In this document: positions 1-13,096 of the stretch, one piece after another
Position numbering within the stretch: position 1 is the stretch's first letter
Layout of the letters: every line of letters begins with the position of its first letter
Source: Chlorophyllum brunneum
Taxonomy: Eukaryota > Basidiomycota > Agaricomycetes > Agaricales > Agaricaceae
DNA: 64,000 nucleotides
Direction of reading: 5' to 3'
Assembly: GCA_963576785.1 (NCBI GenBank)
Contig: OY756146.1
Span: forward strand, 1,240,001-1,304,000
Made by a program: the position numbers and the translations under genes
Notes under the pieces: model-generated
Told to the model about the DNA's origin: nothing
The model's input: the letters and a program-made list of their open reading frames with translations, nothing else
Database searches by the model: none

Positions 1-139
1 AAACAGTGAAGCTACTTACCCCCAAGATAACGAGACTTATGATTCTAGCGACCTCAAGCTCTCGAGCGGCAGTCGGCGAAGTATGGTTGAGATAAACATC
101 GGGGTTAAGAAGTTGAGTGGAACGGCCGGAAACGGGCAT
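1..139 (-). CDS. Partial gene: N-terminal exon of an unidentified, possibly membrane, protein
   Basis: Reading leftward, an ATG at 139 opens exactly 40 codons, ending at 20 in front of a good donor (GTAAGT on the minus strand, 19 to 14). The peptide starts MPVSGRSTQLLNPDVYLNHT and ends in a hydrophobic stretch (IISLVILG) that could begin a first membrane segment. The style, a short polar head with a conserved-looking YLNH motif followed by a hydrophobic run, resembles basidiomycete multi-span hypothetical proteins, but I cannot name the family. The rest lies outside the window. The codon-phase fit to the donor is the main support. Confidence 0.4.
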   Translation of the reverse strand, partial: MPVSGRSTQLLNPDVYLNHTSPTAARELEVARIISLVILGVSSFTV

Positions 140-525
140 GAGTTGGGGGGTTCGTGAAGAAAGCCACTAAGTGTCTCGCTTATATGCTAGAAGTTGGTGA
201 GATACTACCTGCAGGTGCAAAAACACTTGTTACAAAATCATGGCACCACATAAAAATGGCAAATGAGGCGCGAAGTACAAGAGACCAAGTGCTGAAGGAA
301 CGAACCAAACCCAAGAATAATACCCGCCACCCGAGAAGACCTCGCAGAGTGTCCCCATCGGAGACTATGGACGCTGCATTCAGATCTAGCCATCGTTCCC
401 ACGGTAAAAATAGCACCGGAAGAAAATTCATGACAGCGTTCCGCACTCGCCTCCGATCCCTGAATTAGTTCATACCTCCTCTGGTCCTCTGCTATTCTCC
501 ACTAATTACTCCTCAAAAGCCCACC
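140..525. other. Intergenic region between two divergent genes
   Basis: This 385-base gap separates the leftward exon at 139 from the rightward TPR gene. Open frames exist on both strands here but show no family resemblance or consistent splice signals. It presumably contains both promoters. I saw no convincing TATA element or repeat. Confidence 0.4.
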
Positions 526-2094
526 ATGAGCGCTGTAAAAAACCTTCCTCAAATCCGAAATTCCCTCCGAAAATACGCAACTGCGGGTCATAGTCGCCAC
601 ATGTCAATGTTGCTCCCCAGACCGGTGATGATGACGCGGTCAGCACCAAGACCGGCAGTATCTGGGACGCGTCAGACGATATTATCGAATGCCTCCCGGA
701 GCAGCAGGAGAGCGTATAGCTCTGGGGGTGTCCCTTCGCAGTCTGGAGGCTTTTGGTCACCTTTGCTTACTGCATTGCTTGTTTTTGGTGTTGCCGCGAC
801 TGGCTATGGGGTGTGCGTAATCATATTCTGGTTGGATTCCGGAGAGAATTGTCATGAATGAATTAGGTATGATCTATATGGTACACTAACAATGTGGCCG
901 CAAGAGGTCCGTGGTGACCTACGCGAGGCGCTCAAAGCCAAATATAACGCCGATTTAAGCACAAGTGCTTCTTATTTACACCGGTGCGCATATATCTACT
1001 TTGTGAACCACTCCGAGTACCAAACCCTGTCGCAGTGCATGGGAAACCGCTCAAACGCTCCCCGTTGAAAACTTCAAGTCCCAACCCTACCTCAAAACTT
1101 CTGGTATTGCCATCTGCTTGGGCGAAGTTCTCGAAGGCGATGACAAAAAGTCCGAAGCCTATGATGTCTACGTCGACGCACTCAAACAAATCCAAGACGC
1201 AGGGATCAAAGATATGACTGGTCCAGAAAAGATGCGTGCAGTAGCGCTCGCGTACAAGCTCGGCGAACTTTGCGAGGTGTTAGAGAAGCCAAAAGAGGAG
1301 GAAGAGAAGTGGTTGACGTTTGCAGTCGAGACGGTGTTAAAGAATGTGCTGGAGGTGTCTCCGGCGACGACCACTCAGGGCACGCCTCACGAGGAGGGTG
1401 ATAACCTTGTCATCATTGCCGAGCTCGGATTGCCGGATTGGGTGTCGACTGTGGACGTCGCTGCGCCTTTTGAGGCCTTGGGCACGTTCTATTCGCGGGC
1501 TGGGAAACTCGAGTGAGTGTTTGTTACCGACCTAATTTCACTTGGTGTCCTCAACGGTGATATAGTTATGCCATGCCATTGATGCTACAAGCTGTCTCCG
1601 TCCTCATTCCCCCTGCCCCACAAGAAAGTACTCCCGAGGATAAATGCCGAGGTCAGTTCAGTTAACCTCGTTTTGTGAGGGTTAAACTAACGTAGTGCCA
1701 GGTGCCCAACTAATGACAAGTATTTCGGAGATGATCATCCGGAATAACCTGTCGCGCGAATCTGTGCAGCAAGCAGAACAATGGGCCATGAAGGGTTTGG
1801 AGGTCGTCGTAGCTACGCGTAAGGCTTCGGGCGGGCCTATACCGATTTGTGAGGTGGCTTATGCGGTACAATTGTTCAACATGGCTTCCCTGAGAGCGGT
1901 GAGTCCTGTTCCATGCTTCACGAGGATGCGTCCCTCATTATTCTCTATAGATCGGCGGAGACATCAACAAGGCGAAGGATCTCTTCGCACGGAGCGCGAA
2001 CCAAGCAAAAAATATCGGCTATCAATCCCTTGTAGATACATCGAACCAAGCGATCGAGGAACTTAATTCACGTACAGCCCCTAAAACCACATAG
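526..2094 (+). CDS. Mitochondrial TPR-repeat protein, Mgr3-like
   Basis: Product of about 420 residues. The N-terminus is rich in Arg, Ser and Ala with few acidic residues, like a mitochondrial presequence. One membrane span follows (near residues 76-94, LLTALLVFGVAATGYG), then helical TPR-type repeats to the end. Later exons join cleanly: introns 984-1035, 1513-1565, 1652-1701 and 1899-1950 keep phase. The 984-1035 intron gives a good TPR helix (HRAWETAQTLPVENFKSQ). The first intron, starting near 810 and ending near 905, is less certain. The layout (presequence, one span, TPR domain) matches the yeast Mgr3/Mgr3-like proteins that adapt substrates to the i-AAA protease of the inner membrane. 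That role is inferred from family, not seen. Stop TAG at 2092. It converges on SEC62 with about 90 bases between stops. Confidence 0.75.
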
Positions 2095-2187
2095 ATTAAA
2101 GGTAGATCTAGAGACAGAGAGTAATGAATATAATGGATGAGAAAAAAACCGAAATAAAGGAAACGCCGCAAAGCGAGAAAGAATAGC

Positions 2188-3156
2188 TCATGCGTCCTCA
2201 TCCGGAACCTCCTCAATCCTAGCTCCGCGAAGAGGTTGCGAATCAGAGTCAACAACCTCCTCAATCACTGTGGCACTACCATTCTTCGACTTGCCCTTCT
2301 CCTTCTTCTCCCCCTTCTCACTCTTCTCACTCCTTCTCTTCTTGGACTTTTTCTTGGGGATATCCCACTCCCACAGGGGAATAAAGGAATCGACCTATAG
2401 GGATATCGATTCGGTTCAGCGAATCCCGATTGGACATGAGAAAAAAAAAAAGACTACGCACGAAGCCCACGTCTGCAAAGAGCTGAGGGAATATCCAAAT
2501 ACCAGGACTTGCCACGAGAACAGTAATGATATAGAATATCAACCGGACAACAGCAATTGCGAAGAAAAGACCAATCAAACCCAGCATTCCAATACTGAGA
2601 TACCAGACGCCCAAACGCATGATGGGCGGCCAGAGAGGGAACATAACGCCAGCAAGCATGATGGCGACCATTAGAATACCACCGGCATACGTGGTCCATT
2701 GCGAGCCCTCATAAAACCACACATAGTATTCCTCCGGACGAAAAAGTTGTTCTTGGATGATCTGGAGAGCCTTGGGTGAGGACGAAGAAGATCCTGTGGG
2801 ACCACCGCGTTGAACACGGAGGTAAAATGCGAAGGCGTTGACGGCGGAGAGAATGGTGTTGGCTTCGGCTTCAGTTGTTACTTTTGGCACGTTTTTGAGT
2901 TTGGCGTAGGCGGGTGAAAGAAGGGCTTTAACAGCTGATTTGCCTGGAAGGGGGGGAACGGACAAGTGAGAAGGGTTGATCTTGTGATAGTGTTTTTTTG
3001 GGAAGTTGTGTGGTGCAGGGAATTATATGTACCTTTGAAATAGTCCAGACGTTTGCCATTGAGCGCACCTACGCGGACTTTGAGACCTGAGCTCCCGCTG
3101 CGCAAAAACTGGGCAACATTCCTGATCTCCGGCGGTGCTTTCTGTTGTTGCTCCAT
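2188..3156 (-). CDS. SEC62: Sec62, ER translocon subunit
   Basis: Component of the Sec62/Sec63 post-translational protein import complex of the ER membrane. Three exons: 3156-3033, 2943-2462 and 2394-2188. Joined, they give the order expected of Sec62: an N-terminal cytosolic domain (KSAVKALL, LRVQRG, then FRPEEYYVWFYEGSQWTTY just before the membrane), two closely spaced membrane spans (GGILMVAIMLAGVMFPLWP and a second ending in VVRLIFYIITVLV), then the conserved LFADVGFVDSF...PLWEWD segment, and a Lys-rich cytosolic tail (KKKSKKRR...) ending in acidic residues. The 2395-2461 intron is confirmed because joining across it restores DVGFVDSFIPLWEWD. Length of about 270 residues is normal for fungi. 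Start is MEQQQK, with an A-rich but ordinary context. The gene looks intact. Confidence 0.93.
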
Positions 3157-4374
3157 TTCGTATGTTATTGTTGTCGGAAGTGAGCCTTGAAGTGGATGGA
3201 GGTTAGCTGGAGCTTGGGGCTCACAGAAGGTGCAGAAAGGACTGTTCACCCTTAAAACCCAGAGGGAAGGAGAAGGGAAGCGGAAGAAAGCAATGGGAGT
3301 GTGCGCTGGCGAGCCCAGACACGTCACGCATCCAATTATTGCACAGCCACATATACATTGGTCCTCTGCCATCATCACAGCGGAACTCAGCCTGGAGCTA
3401 CAGAGCGCGAGCAGGACGGTTGGGTCTGTGTCTGGCCCACAAGGCTCCGTTATATTCTTATTGATCAGAGTCTGGACGCATCTACCCAACCAGGGCGCTC
3501 ATGAAATATGGAGAGATGCTTGGAATGCAAGTTTATCTCGGAATAACACGCTCGAAGGAACCTCATATGATGACATGGACTCTCGCCCACGCGACGGTGC
3601 ACTCAACATGTACACGCTGAGAAGGTCCTTGGGCACTCGAAATCGATAAACTACCGAGCATCCTTTCTGGTGGCATGCGTCTTCTATCATCTTTCCACAC
3701 CCGATCCTCTCTGTCTAGAACAAGGTATGAAGGCATGTTCATCATTTATTCCGTGTTGTAGACCTTGGCACCAGCAAACGCAACCTACCCAAATGTGGTT
3801 TTGTCTACAGTGTCACTGTCCTGGACATACACGTTACGAGGTACCCCGGCCACTCAACATCGCAGCGAGGTCAAACATCGAATCGGTTTAAAACGAGAAG
3901 GTTCCACGACTCGGCCATACTCATTCGCATCTCAGGCTTCGGGAACACTCGGGCTCGCAAATAGCACCCCAAGCGCAATGATTGTCACCGACCAGCCAAC
4001 AAACATCAATGGCCAACTGCCATCAAACCATCTGCCACGTGCTTACGATTGATCTTGGGCCAACTTTTGCCAAGGAATGCCCTTTCAAGCGAGAGATACT
4101 GGGTACACAGTCGTCTGGGCTGCTTGGGTTAATCGTTTGGTGATCAATGGAGGATGCAGTCGTCTTGGCACGCGCTGAAATTCTGCTCCTACAGCCGTTT
4201 GAATGCGAAATTGTACCGGTAGCATACAATCTCAATCAGTACACATTCCCCGAGCGGGGTAATTTGGTTCAAATGACTGTCATACTCGGGGGAAAGCAAA
4301 GTATAAGAGCCAGAGTACAGAGGAGGCTGTCGCTGTCATCCAAGTTAATTATTTTACCAGTAGCATCCAGCTGA
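3157..4374. other. Intergenic, no recognisable gene
   Basis: About 1.2 kb between SEC62 and the xylanase relic, containing both 5' regions. Open frames of 60-200 codons exist on both strands, the longest overlapping the SEC62 5' end at 2878-3489 minus, but none has family resemblance. A short minus-strand stretch around 3950-4020 reads as a hydrophobic peptide and could be a gene remnant. I cannot identify it. Confidence 0.3.
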
Positions 4375-6202
4375 ATGTCTAAGCTTCTTGCTTTAGTTCC
4401 CCTTCTCGCGTTGGCTCAATATCCCTTTGCCGTCGTTCCTGTCTGGGGTCAATGTACGGACTCTTTTCCCGCTATGCACCCAACACAGTTTGGCTGACCC
4501 TCTCCATAGGCGGTGGCGTCAACTACATTTCTCCACTTACTGATTTTGATCTCCCTGCAGACAACTTGTAAGTTATGAACAATCACCGTACAACACCCCT
4601 CTACGATTGAGTAACTTGCAGGCGTCTACTTCAATGATTGGTGCTCCCAGTAAGAGCTACCACGCCCTACATTGATTGCTTTGTGCCCACCCACCACCGT
4701 CCACAATTACTATCCCTTCTAGTCCACCTACTACCTCTAACTCACCCACAGGCGGAAATACCCTTAACGGCAGGCCGCGAAGGAAATATTTCGTATGCCG
4801 AACCACCTACGCAACGCTGGGATATGTGCTTGACCGAATATCACTAGGGCTCTTGTGCCGATCCTGGCACTCTCAACAGGTCCTGTTTGTGGCTCGGGTT
4901 TCGTTGTCATGATAATATGCAGAAATTGACGGCGCGGCTTAGCCAATGTTGCTGGGCCGAAGTCCAATTTCGGATGCGTTACTCCTGTGGGTTGTTTCCG
5001 TGCCATTCGTTTGTATACCTCAAGCACAAGCCAACGGCGGTCGCGGGAAGACTCCATGAAGGTGACCTTACGCTAGTATGACTGAAGTACGTTCCCTTCC
5101 ATCCAGTGAGATTCTACCGAACGTCAGTTTTATCAAGTTTCTGAGTGGTAGCTAAAGTCTACACTTAGTCTCAAGAGGCAACTTCAACTGGGGTAGTGCT
5201 GATACCCTAGTTAACCGGGCCGTCTCCAACGGCAAGATGATTCGTGGTCACACTCTTGGTGTGTATTTGTTTCAACCGCTGGACGGCGAACTTCGCCAAA
5301 CGCGCCTCTCCCGAAGTCTGGCACTCTCAACTCCCTGGATGGGTTTCTTCCATCGGAGATGCCAATACTCTCGTAAAAATAAACTGATCGCGTCGGGTCA
5401 ACGACTAAGCTGTTGCCGTGTAGACTTCGCAGGTCGTTATAGGGGAAAGCTCTATGGTGTATCACTTAAGGCCGTCCTTTATCAGCAATAAACAAGCTAA
5501 TCACAGCCGTGAGTGTAACACCTTACTTTCGTCCATCGACTAACTCCTAGTCTGACTGCTAATTTCAATGGGATGTCTGCGAGTAAGTTCCAGAGTTCAT
5601 TGTCATCCGAAATGCCCAGCCCTATTCACGGTGAAATTTTGAACGAAGACTCCACATCAGCGACTACAGCCTTAACACAAACAACGCCAAGGTTCAAGGT
5701 ATCATTCGGGTCGTCAACGGTGTTAAATCAGGTGGATCCCGCCTTGTCGACGGTATCGGCTCCCAGATACACCTGAGTGTACGTTCCCTGACCCTCTTCC
5801 TTCCACTAGTCTGGCATACCTCGTGTTAATAGTAAAGTGGCACTGGCGGTCTCCAGGCTGCCCTCAATGCCCTCGCTGATGCTGGTCTCGAGGTCGCGAT
5901 CACTGAACTCGATATCCCTAACGCCTCTCCCAACGACTACGCCGCAGTTGTCAAAGCCTGCCTTGCTGTCTCCAAATGCATTGGTATCACCAGATGGGGT
6001 TTGATTTCCTCTAATTCTAGATAATTCTGTGTCCCTGACGTTGTGCGTATTATATTGGTCCTACCACCGCGAGTGGTGTTGTACTGCTAACAGGTTGCCT
6101 CCTCTTCAGGACTCGTGGCGTGCCACTAACCATCCTTTGTTGTATGACAACAACTACAATCCCAAGCCCGCCTACACCGCCGTTCTCCAAGCTCTCACGT
6201 AA
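4375..6202 (+). pseudogene. GH10 endo-xylanase with N-terminal CBM1, apparently decayed
   Basis: The gene for a secreted xylan-degrading enzyme is clearly recognisable. ATG at 4375 opens a signal peptide (LLALVPLLALA). A CBM1 cellulose-binding domain starts at VPVWGQCGG and ends near 4650 in CVYFNDWCSQ. The GH10 barrel follows: KYF then GSCADPGTLN, FGCVTP, RGNFNWGSADTLVN, RGHTL joined over intron 5259-5316 to VWHSQLPGWVSSIGDAN, WDVC near 5570, NEDS, DYSLNTNNAKVQ, the nucleophile motif ITELDIP near 5900, and a proper C-terminus ending [12 protein letters not shown] at 6202. Damage: the two CBM1 halves are out of phase, the AG before the WDVC exon appears lost (reads ...TTTCAA), and the roughly 35 residues expected between NEDS and DYSL are missing. 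It could be a pseudogene or a poorly sequenced gene. Family assignment is firmer than the decay. Confidence 0.65.
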
Positions 6203-8550
6203 GAAATTATGCCGGTACTAGTTGGTTGTAAGATTATCCATCAACTTTCCTTGGTTGTACGTATTACCCTGCAATGACGAAGTTACGCCACGAAACTTGG
6301 GTTGTTCTGTTTGATCATGGTGACTCAATCTGGAAGAACTGCCGAAAATCACCATTAGGGTCCCGAAACGCTGAGTACAGACGATGCCTAACAGGATCTT
6401 TACCTGGGCTCTCGCATGGAAATGAATAAGTATACCCTTTCTGGGTTGTGCTCACAAAATTCTGCTAATGTCGAGGCTGTGCCTGACACTGAACGTGAGT
6501 CAAATGGGAAGACGTACCTAAACATTGTGATTGACGCACAAGTTTTATCTTCATCTGTTATCATCAAAATCACCCCTCAGGCCTCGGGTCTCAGGCTGAA
6601 TGACAGTCATTTTAATGGGTCATCACCGGGGCGCTACAGATATGCTTTATTCTGTGTCCTCCTACTATCCAGGAGTATAACGTCCGTCGAAGCTGCGGCG
6701 GAGGTTTCGGTGAGAGAAAGCAACTGGTCAACCCCTATGGAATTGTTGGGTTCTGGCTGACGACCCAATTAACGACTGACCTTAGATCCGAGCTGGCGAG
6801 CCTGTAGCACAATGATCACATCAAGCGGAATGTGTTTGACGTGAACGCTTCGGAGTCCACAGGGGCTCGGAATGAAACTTGGAAGGGTGGTCAAATATTT
6901 AGACAGGGTGAATTGTTACAGCGAAGCATCGGTGGAAACCTTTGAGTCAGGCACTGACAGGCCGATAAGAAGTGAACAATACTTGACGTGACAAGCAGAT
7001 TTCAGCTCCAGGACTAGGAGGTCTGCTTCCTGGGTGTGTTGAACCTTGTCAAGTGAAACACTGCCATTGGGTCTATCCAGTCGGATGACTCCATTTAGTC
7101 GGCAAACCAGCGATAGATCCAAGTGTCAACCATCGTTGTTGCAGTGGTCGATCACCCCGGATGGCCTTCTTTAGCACAGAATCAGTTGCTTTGCGATGCG
7201 TGTGTGTAGATGCGGGACGAATCGAAGCTTCTTCCTACAACACTCGGTAAGTTCGCATCCGGGTCCGGAGGGTGTCAGACGGCATAGAATGAGCGGCGGA
7301 ATGGCTTAGCCGGGAACAGACTCGATTGGTTAGGTGTAGAGCTCGGCCGCGATGTGCTTGATAACGACGTATAGTGTCCTTAGAACAACAGAGCATCCAT
7401 TGGACAAAAGTCGTCCAGGAATTTTGTATGGGCTGACATTGGATTCACATCGGCAATGACGATACATCTTCGAGTGGCGCGTTGCTGTTGCCATAGAGTA
7501 TCCCTGAGGGTTCCCCAGACTGATGCTGTGTCGTGATAGTTCAAAAGTTATCAATAGGAGAAACATGGGCCTTTACATAGTCATCTGTTGTTATGATGTC
7601 TACCCCATCATACAGCACGAAGCGGGGGTCCAAGATTGGGTGAGATGACCAGGGACTTCACAGCTCCTTTCGTTTATGACGTAACGATATAGCAAAGCGT
7701 GCGACGTCAACACTTGAGTGAAGCCAGCCTATCACCGTATCTCCGTGGCTGCACAGAGCGGTACTGACTGTGGAAGAACATGCCGAGAGTGTCATTGCTA
7801 TCGTGACGAGCCATACTATAGGCAGCTGGGTGATTCACCGCACGCCCAAAATTTGCCAGACCGGGCCCAGGTAATAATCCACTAGCTCTAGCTAAGCGTA
7901 CACCAAGATGCTGGCAGGCTTTTCGGGCAGTGAGGTGGCCGTCTGGATCTTTTGGTTGCATCACACATCAAGTGAGATCTATAGACGTGTACAGCATGGT
8001 TATTTTGGCAGATGCAAGCCGCAGGAGGTTTCAAGCCTGTGGAGAAGTTTGATGGACCTGATGGATAGCCCGTGTTCATTAAGTCGGATGAGGACGGGTA
8101 ACAGCACAACAATAGTGCTTGCAAGGGGCTTCGTCCTCTAATTTGCTTTTCATGGAGGTCAGGGCTAGCCAGTGGCAGAGTGGTCACATGGGCGCTTGTA
8201 AACACAATAGCCCAGGAGTAACTTGAGGAGACCGAGAAGGGAACATCAATCCATAAGCCCCAGCAGTGCGGTACGTGATTGGTAGAGATGAAGTTTAGAC
8301 TCCCGTTTGAGGCATAACGACGGGAACAGGTTGCTATGGAGATACATATGCGACACGATGAGGGCGTGAGGAAGCGCGAGGAAATAAACAGCCAGGTATG
8401 TTGTTCCCAATATGTGACTGTGTATTCTTACGGCATAAGGATACATAAACTTTTCTTTTTGATCGCCTTTGTTATTGTCCTCGCCGCTATTTCTTCTCTT
8501 GTTCCTCCCTTTCACCCTCACTCCTTTCACCACCATCATCGTACGCTGCC
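6203..8550. other. Intergenic, no recognisable gene
   Basis: About 2.3 kb between the xylanase relic and the MAP kinase. The longest open frame is 114 codons at 6416-6760 on the plus strand, with no family resemblance. I found no repeat, tRNA or transposon remnant by eye. The last few hundred bases contain pyrimidine-rich stretches (8470-8540) just before the kinase ATG, typical of fungal promoters. Confidence 0.3.
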
Positions 8551-10167
<1,617 letters not shown>

Positions 10168-11136
10168 ACGTTTCAAGGCCCAACGTCCAACCACAACTAC
10201 AATCGCAACCAATATTCTTCCAGTGTGACAATACCTCAGCTTACGCATAATACGTTTCGGACTCTTCCTTTCATGTCTCGTTTGAATGGTCTTGATTCCC
10301 CTTCGCACTTTCACGCTGTTGTCCGCTCACCCATTCGCTTGCCGAGTGGGCTCCTGGGTGAGGAATTGCTTTCTTTCGTGGGTCGGCTTTAGAAACCCCT
10401 ATCTTTTTCTGATGAAATTGAACGTATATCAATGAAAAGCTTTCCCGATATCACACTCTACTTCTGATGTTTCGGAGGTTGATCTTATCAATACCTCCTT
10501 TCTTTTACTTCCTTGGTTTTATTATTGGAGTTGCTCTGTTGAATACATTCCATCCAATTGTTCCTGGGTTCGGGTCAGTTATTTGGTGAATGATTTGATT
10601 TAGGTATGGATGCAGATATCATAGGGTCAACATGGATATGCATATGTAAAGGGCATAAGAGACGAGAGCGCAATCACAAGTTCAAAAGGCAGCCCAAACC
10701 ACAGTCGGCCGTTGCAGCAAATGAATAAGGGAGGTGGAATTTAGGCAGCAACAGCAAAACACACCAAGTACTAAAATGACAATAGGCGCATATACGCCCC
10801 AAAGAAAAAAAGAGGGTGCACGAAGAAATAAAATGTGAATCGTGAAAGACGTACAGACGTTTACAATGCATGCAAGGAAACGGACAGCGTAGAAGGATCA
10901 CTTTTGAGGGTCATAATGCCAAGCGCCGATAGCACCACAGAAACAATCAACCCACCCTCTCACCAACCGGCCGAGGAGCATCAGCACCATCTGTCCATCC
11001 AAGAGACCCATCTAGCCACATCTACCAAAATCGAGAAAAACGGAATAGGTCCACCCCATCCACAAACCAGCAGCCTCGCCACGTACTCTCCCTCCAAGCT
11101 TCCGTGTCACACCTCAAGTGTACAAATGTGAGGTAG
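10168..11136. other. Convergent 3' regions of the MAP kinase and G3BP-like genes
   Basis: About 970 bases between two converging stop codons. The sequence is AT-rich around 10440-10600 and holds no open frame with family resemblance, so it is presumably 3' UTRs and terminator signals of both genes. Confidence 0.4.
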
Positions 11137-12821
11137 TTACTTGCCAGCGGGAGGTCCGCCACGACCACCCCTACCACCACCCCGACCACGGTAGCCACCC
11201 TGTCCTCGACCTTCACCATTGACAGCAGGAGCACCACCGCGAGGGCGGGGTGCGGGTCTGTCACCACGTTCCTTTTTTGTCTCGATGAAGATCCTGAGAG
11301 GGCCACCCTCGACGTCGACGAACACTCCACCCTCACCGCCTTGGTTGTGATTCAAGCTGGTAATGATTGCACGTTTGGCTGCCTCCACTGAAGAGAACTC
11401 AAGGAAAGCGCATGCCTTGTTGCGGACTACCTCCAGATCCTTGATGGGACCAAATTTAGAAGTCAAAGTAATGCTAAGGGCGTTCTGTGTAATTGGGTCC
11501 ACGACACCCTGAGAATGAATTGAATGAGAAATATGTATTGAATTTTACGTGATAACGTACCTTGATGAAGCACTGAGGAGTGTTCACAGCATGGGCGGCT
11601 TGGAGTGCAGGGTGCTCAGACTTGTTGATAGGTCCGCGGGGAGGGGGCGCAGCTGCAGGAGTCTGCGTACCACTACTGGGAGAGGGGCTTGCAGGTGTCT
11701 CTGTCGTTCCTCGCGACTCTTGAGCAACGGCCGAACCCCACTTCTTTGAATTTGACGCAGCGAGTGAAGCCCATGAGCGAGGAACAGCGGAAGCTGGTGC
11801 AGGTGGAGCAGGCTGAGGAGGACCAGCAGTAGGGGAGGTGGTAGGTGGCTGAGGAGCAGGTGCAGCAGTAGGGGCGGGGGGCTGAGGTGCGGGTGTAGGG
11901 ATGGGAGATTTGTCTACTGCCGGAGGGGCGGGAGGAATGGGCTTCTCGGGCTCTGGGCTGGCGGTATGGCCGTTGGGTTGAGCGTGGGGAACCGCCGGAA
12001 CGGGCTGAGGCTCCGGCACCGGAGTAGGGGGTTGGGGGGCGGGTTCGGGAATGTCATTAGTGGGAGCCTCCTCGGTGGGGAAGGAGGGAACAGGGGAAGG
12101 AGCGGCAACGGCGACTGCGGCCGGAGGAGTGGGCTCACGGGCCGGTGGCTGCGGCACCTCAGGAGCGGGTGTTGGCGCGGCCTCAGAGGGTGCAACCTCG
12201 GGCTCAGCAGGCTCATCGACGTCGTCGACCTCAACAGTTTCCTCCTTTAAAAAGCGGAAGATATCGTTGAGGACAAAGTAGCCGTTGGGCTGCTCAGCGA
12301 GGAAGAACGTCTGAACGAACTTCCGCCAAGCCTCGCCACGATTTGACATCTCACCGATGACCTGGATGATGATACCACCATTCGCAGAAGCCTGTGCATC
12401 TACCGAGTGAATGAACACCTTGCAATCTTGGAACCCGATGGATGTAATTTTCTCGTGGATTTCCTGAACATTCGAGTTGATTGGTCAGCATGGCTGTATA
12501 GATGGGTCTAGAAATGGGAGAGCGACAGAAACCGAAATGGATGGCATTTGGCCAGTGGAATGGAGCACAGGCGCGTAAATGTTGGCCAAGGACGATGGAT
12601 GAGTAGGGTCGGAGAGGGAAAAGACTCACATGCTGACCATAGCAAGGTTTGCACTCCTCTCCTTCATTCCCATGGACAAAGGTGGAGGATTTTGTGTAGA
12701 AGCAATGCAAACGATTTGGCTGCTTGTTGACGAAGGTATAGTACTGGGGAACAAACTGCCAACCGACTTCGGAAGGAACGACGTTCTGGTGGATGGTGGA
12801 TGAGGATGTAGAAGAAGACAT
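11137..12821 (-). CDS. G3BP/Nxt3-like RNA-binding protein (NTF2 + RRM + RGG)
   Basis: Exons 12821-12630, 12463-11561 and 11508-11137. The N-terminal 125 residues form an NTF2-like domain (VGWQFVPQYYTFVNKQPNRL, FHSVDAQAS-type core, QTFFLAEQPNGYFVLNDIFR). Then comes a long disordered linker dominated by Pro, Ala and Glu, a short conserved PRSWASLAA motif, an RRM (CFIKGV..., ACAFLEFSSVEAAKRAI), and a C-terminal RGG tail. This is the exact domain order of animal G3BP, fission yeast Nxt3 and budding yeast Bre5. Family members act in stress granules and as partners of the Ubp3 deubiquitinase. That activity is inferred. The start is supported by the Ser-rich MSSSTSSST leader just before the NTF2 domain. 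It is divergent from HET-C with 275 bases between the starts. Confidence 0.88.
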
Positions 12822-13096
12822 GCTACTGGGGATCAGAAAAGAGGTGAAAAAGATCTGGAGAGCACTGACGGGAAGATTAAATGGAAATAAAGAAAGAGCC
12901 AGCAGAGGCGTGGAGAGTGAGAGAGTCGAGGTGGCCAACAGAGGTCAAACAACCAAAAAATTATGTACGCAATCATCCCCGGCATCTTCCGGTGGACCCC
13001 CTCCGCCACGATTATGACATAGCCCCAGGGTTGCAAGTGCGCGCATAGCCTCGGTCGCTCCTACTTATAGTCTCTCAGGTCCAGTGGTTCCTCAGA
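12822..13096. promoter_or_regulatory. Shared divergent promoter region, G3BP-like / HET-C
   Basis: The 275 bases between two opposite ATGs must contain both promoters. The half next to the G3BP-like gene is purine-rich on the plus strand (long AAAGAGGTG/GAAAGAGCC runs). No clear TATA box is visible. The assignment rests only on gene orientation. Confidence 0.35.

Noticed and set aside
2878..3489. 203-codon minus-strand ORF covering the SEC62 start
   Set aside because: Only the part from MEQQQK is coding, in the SEC62 frame. The upstream portion has no conservation signs and reads through the first intron.
11549..12281. Plus-strand Gly/Arg-rich ORFs opposite the G3BP-like gene
   Set aside because: They arise from the Pro/Ala/Glu-rich linker read on the other strand.
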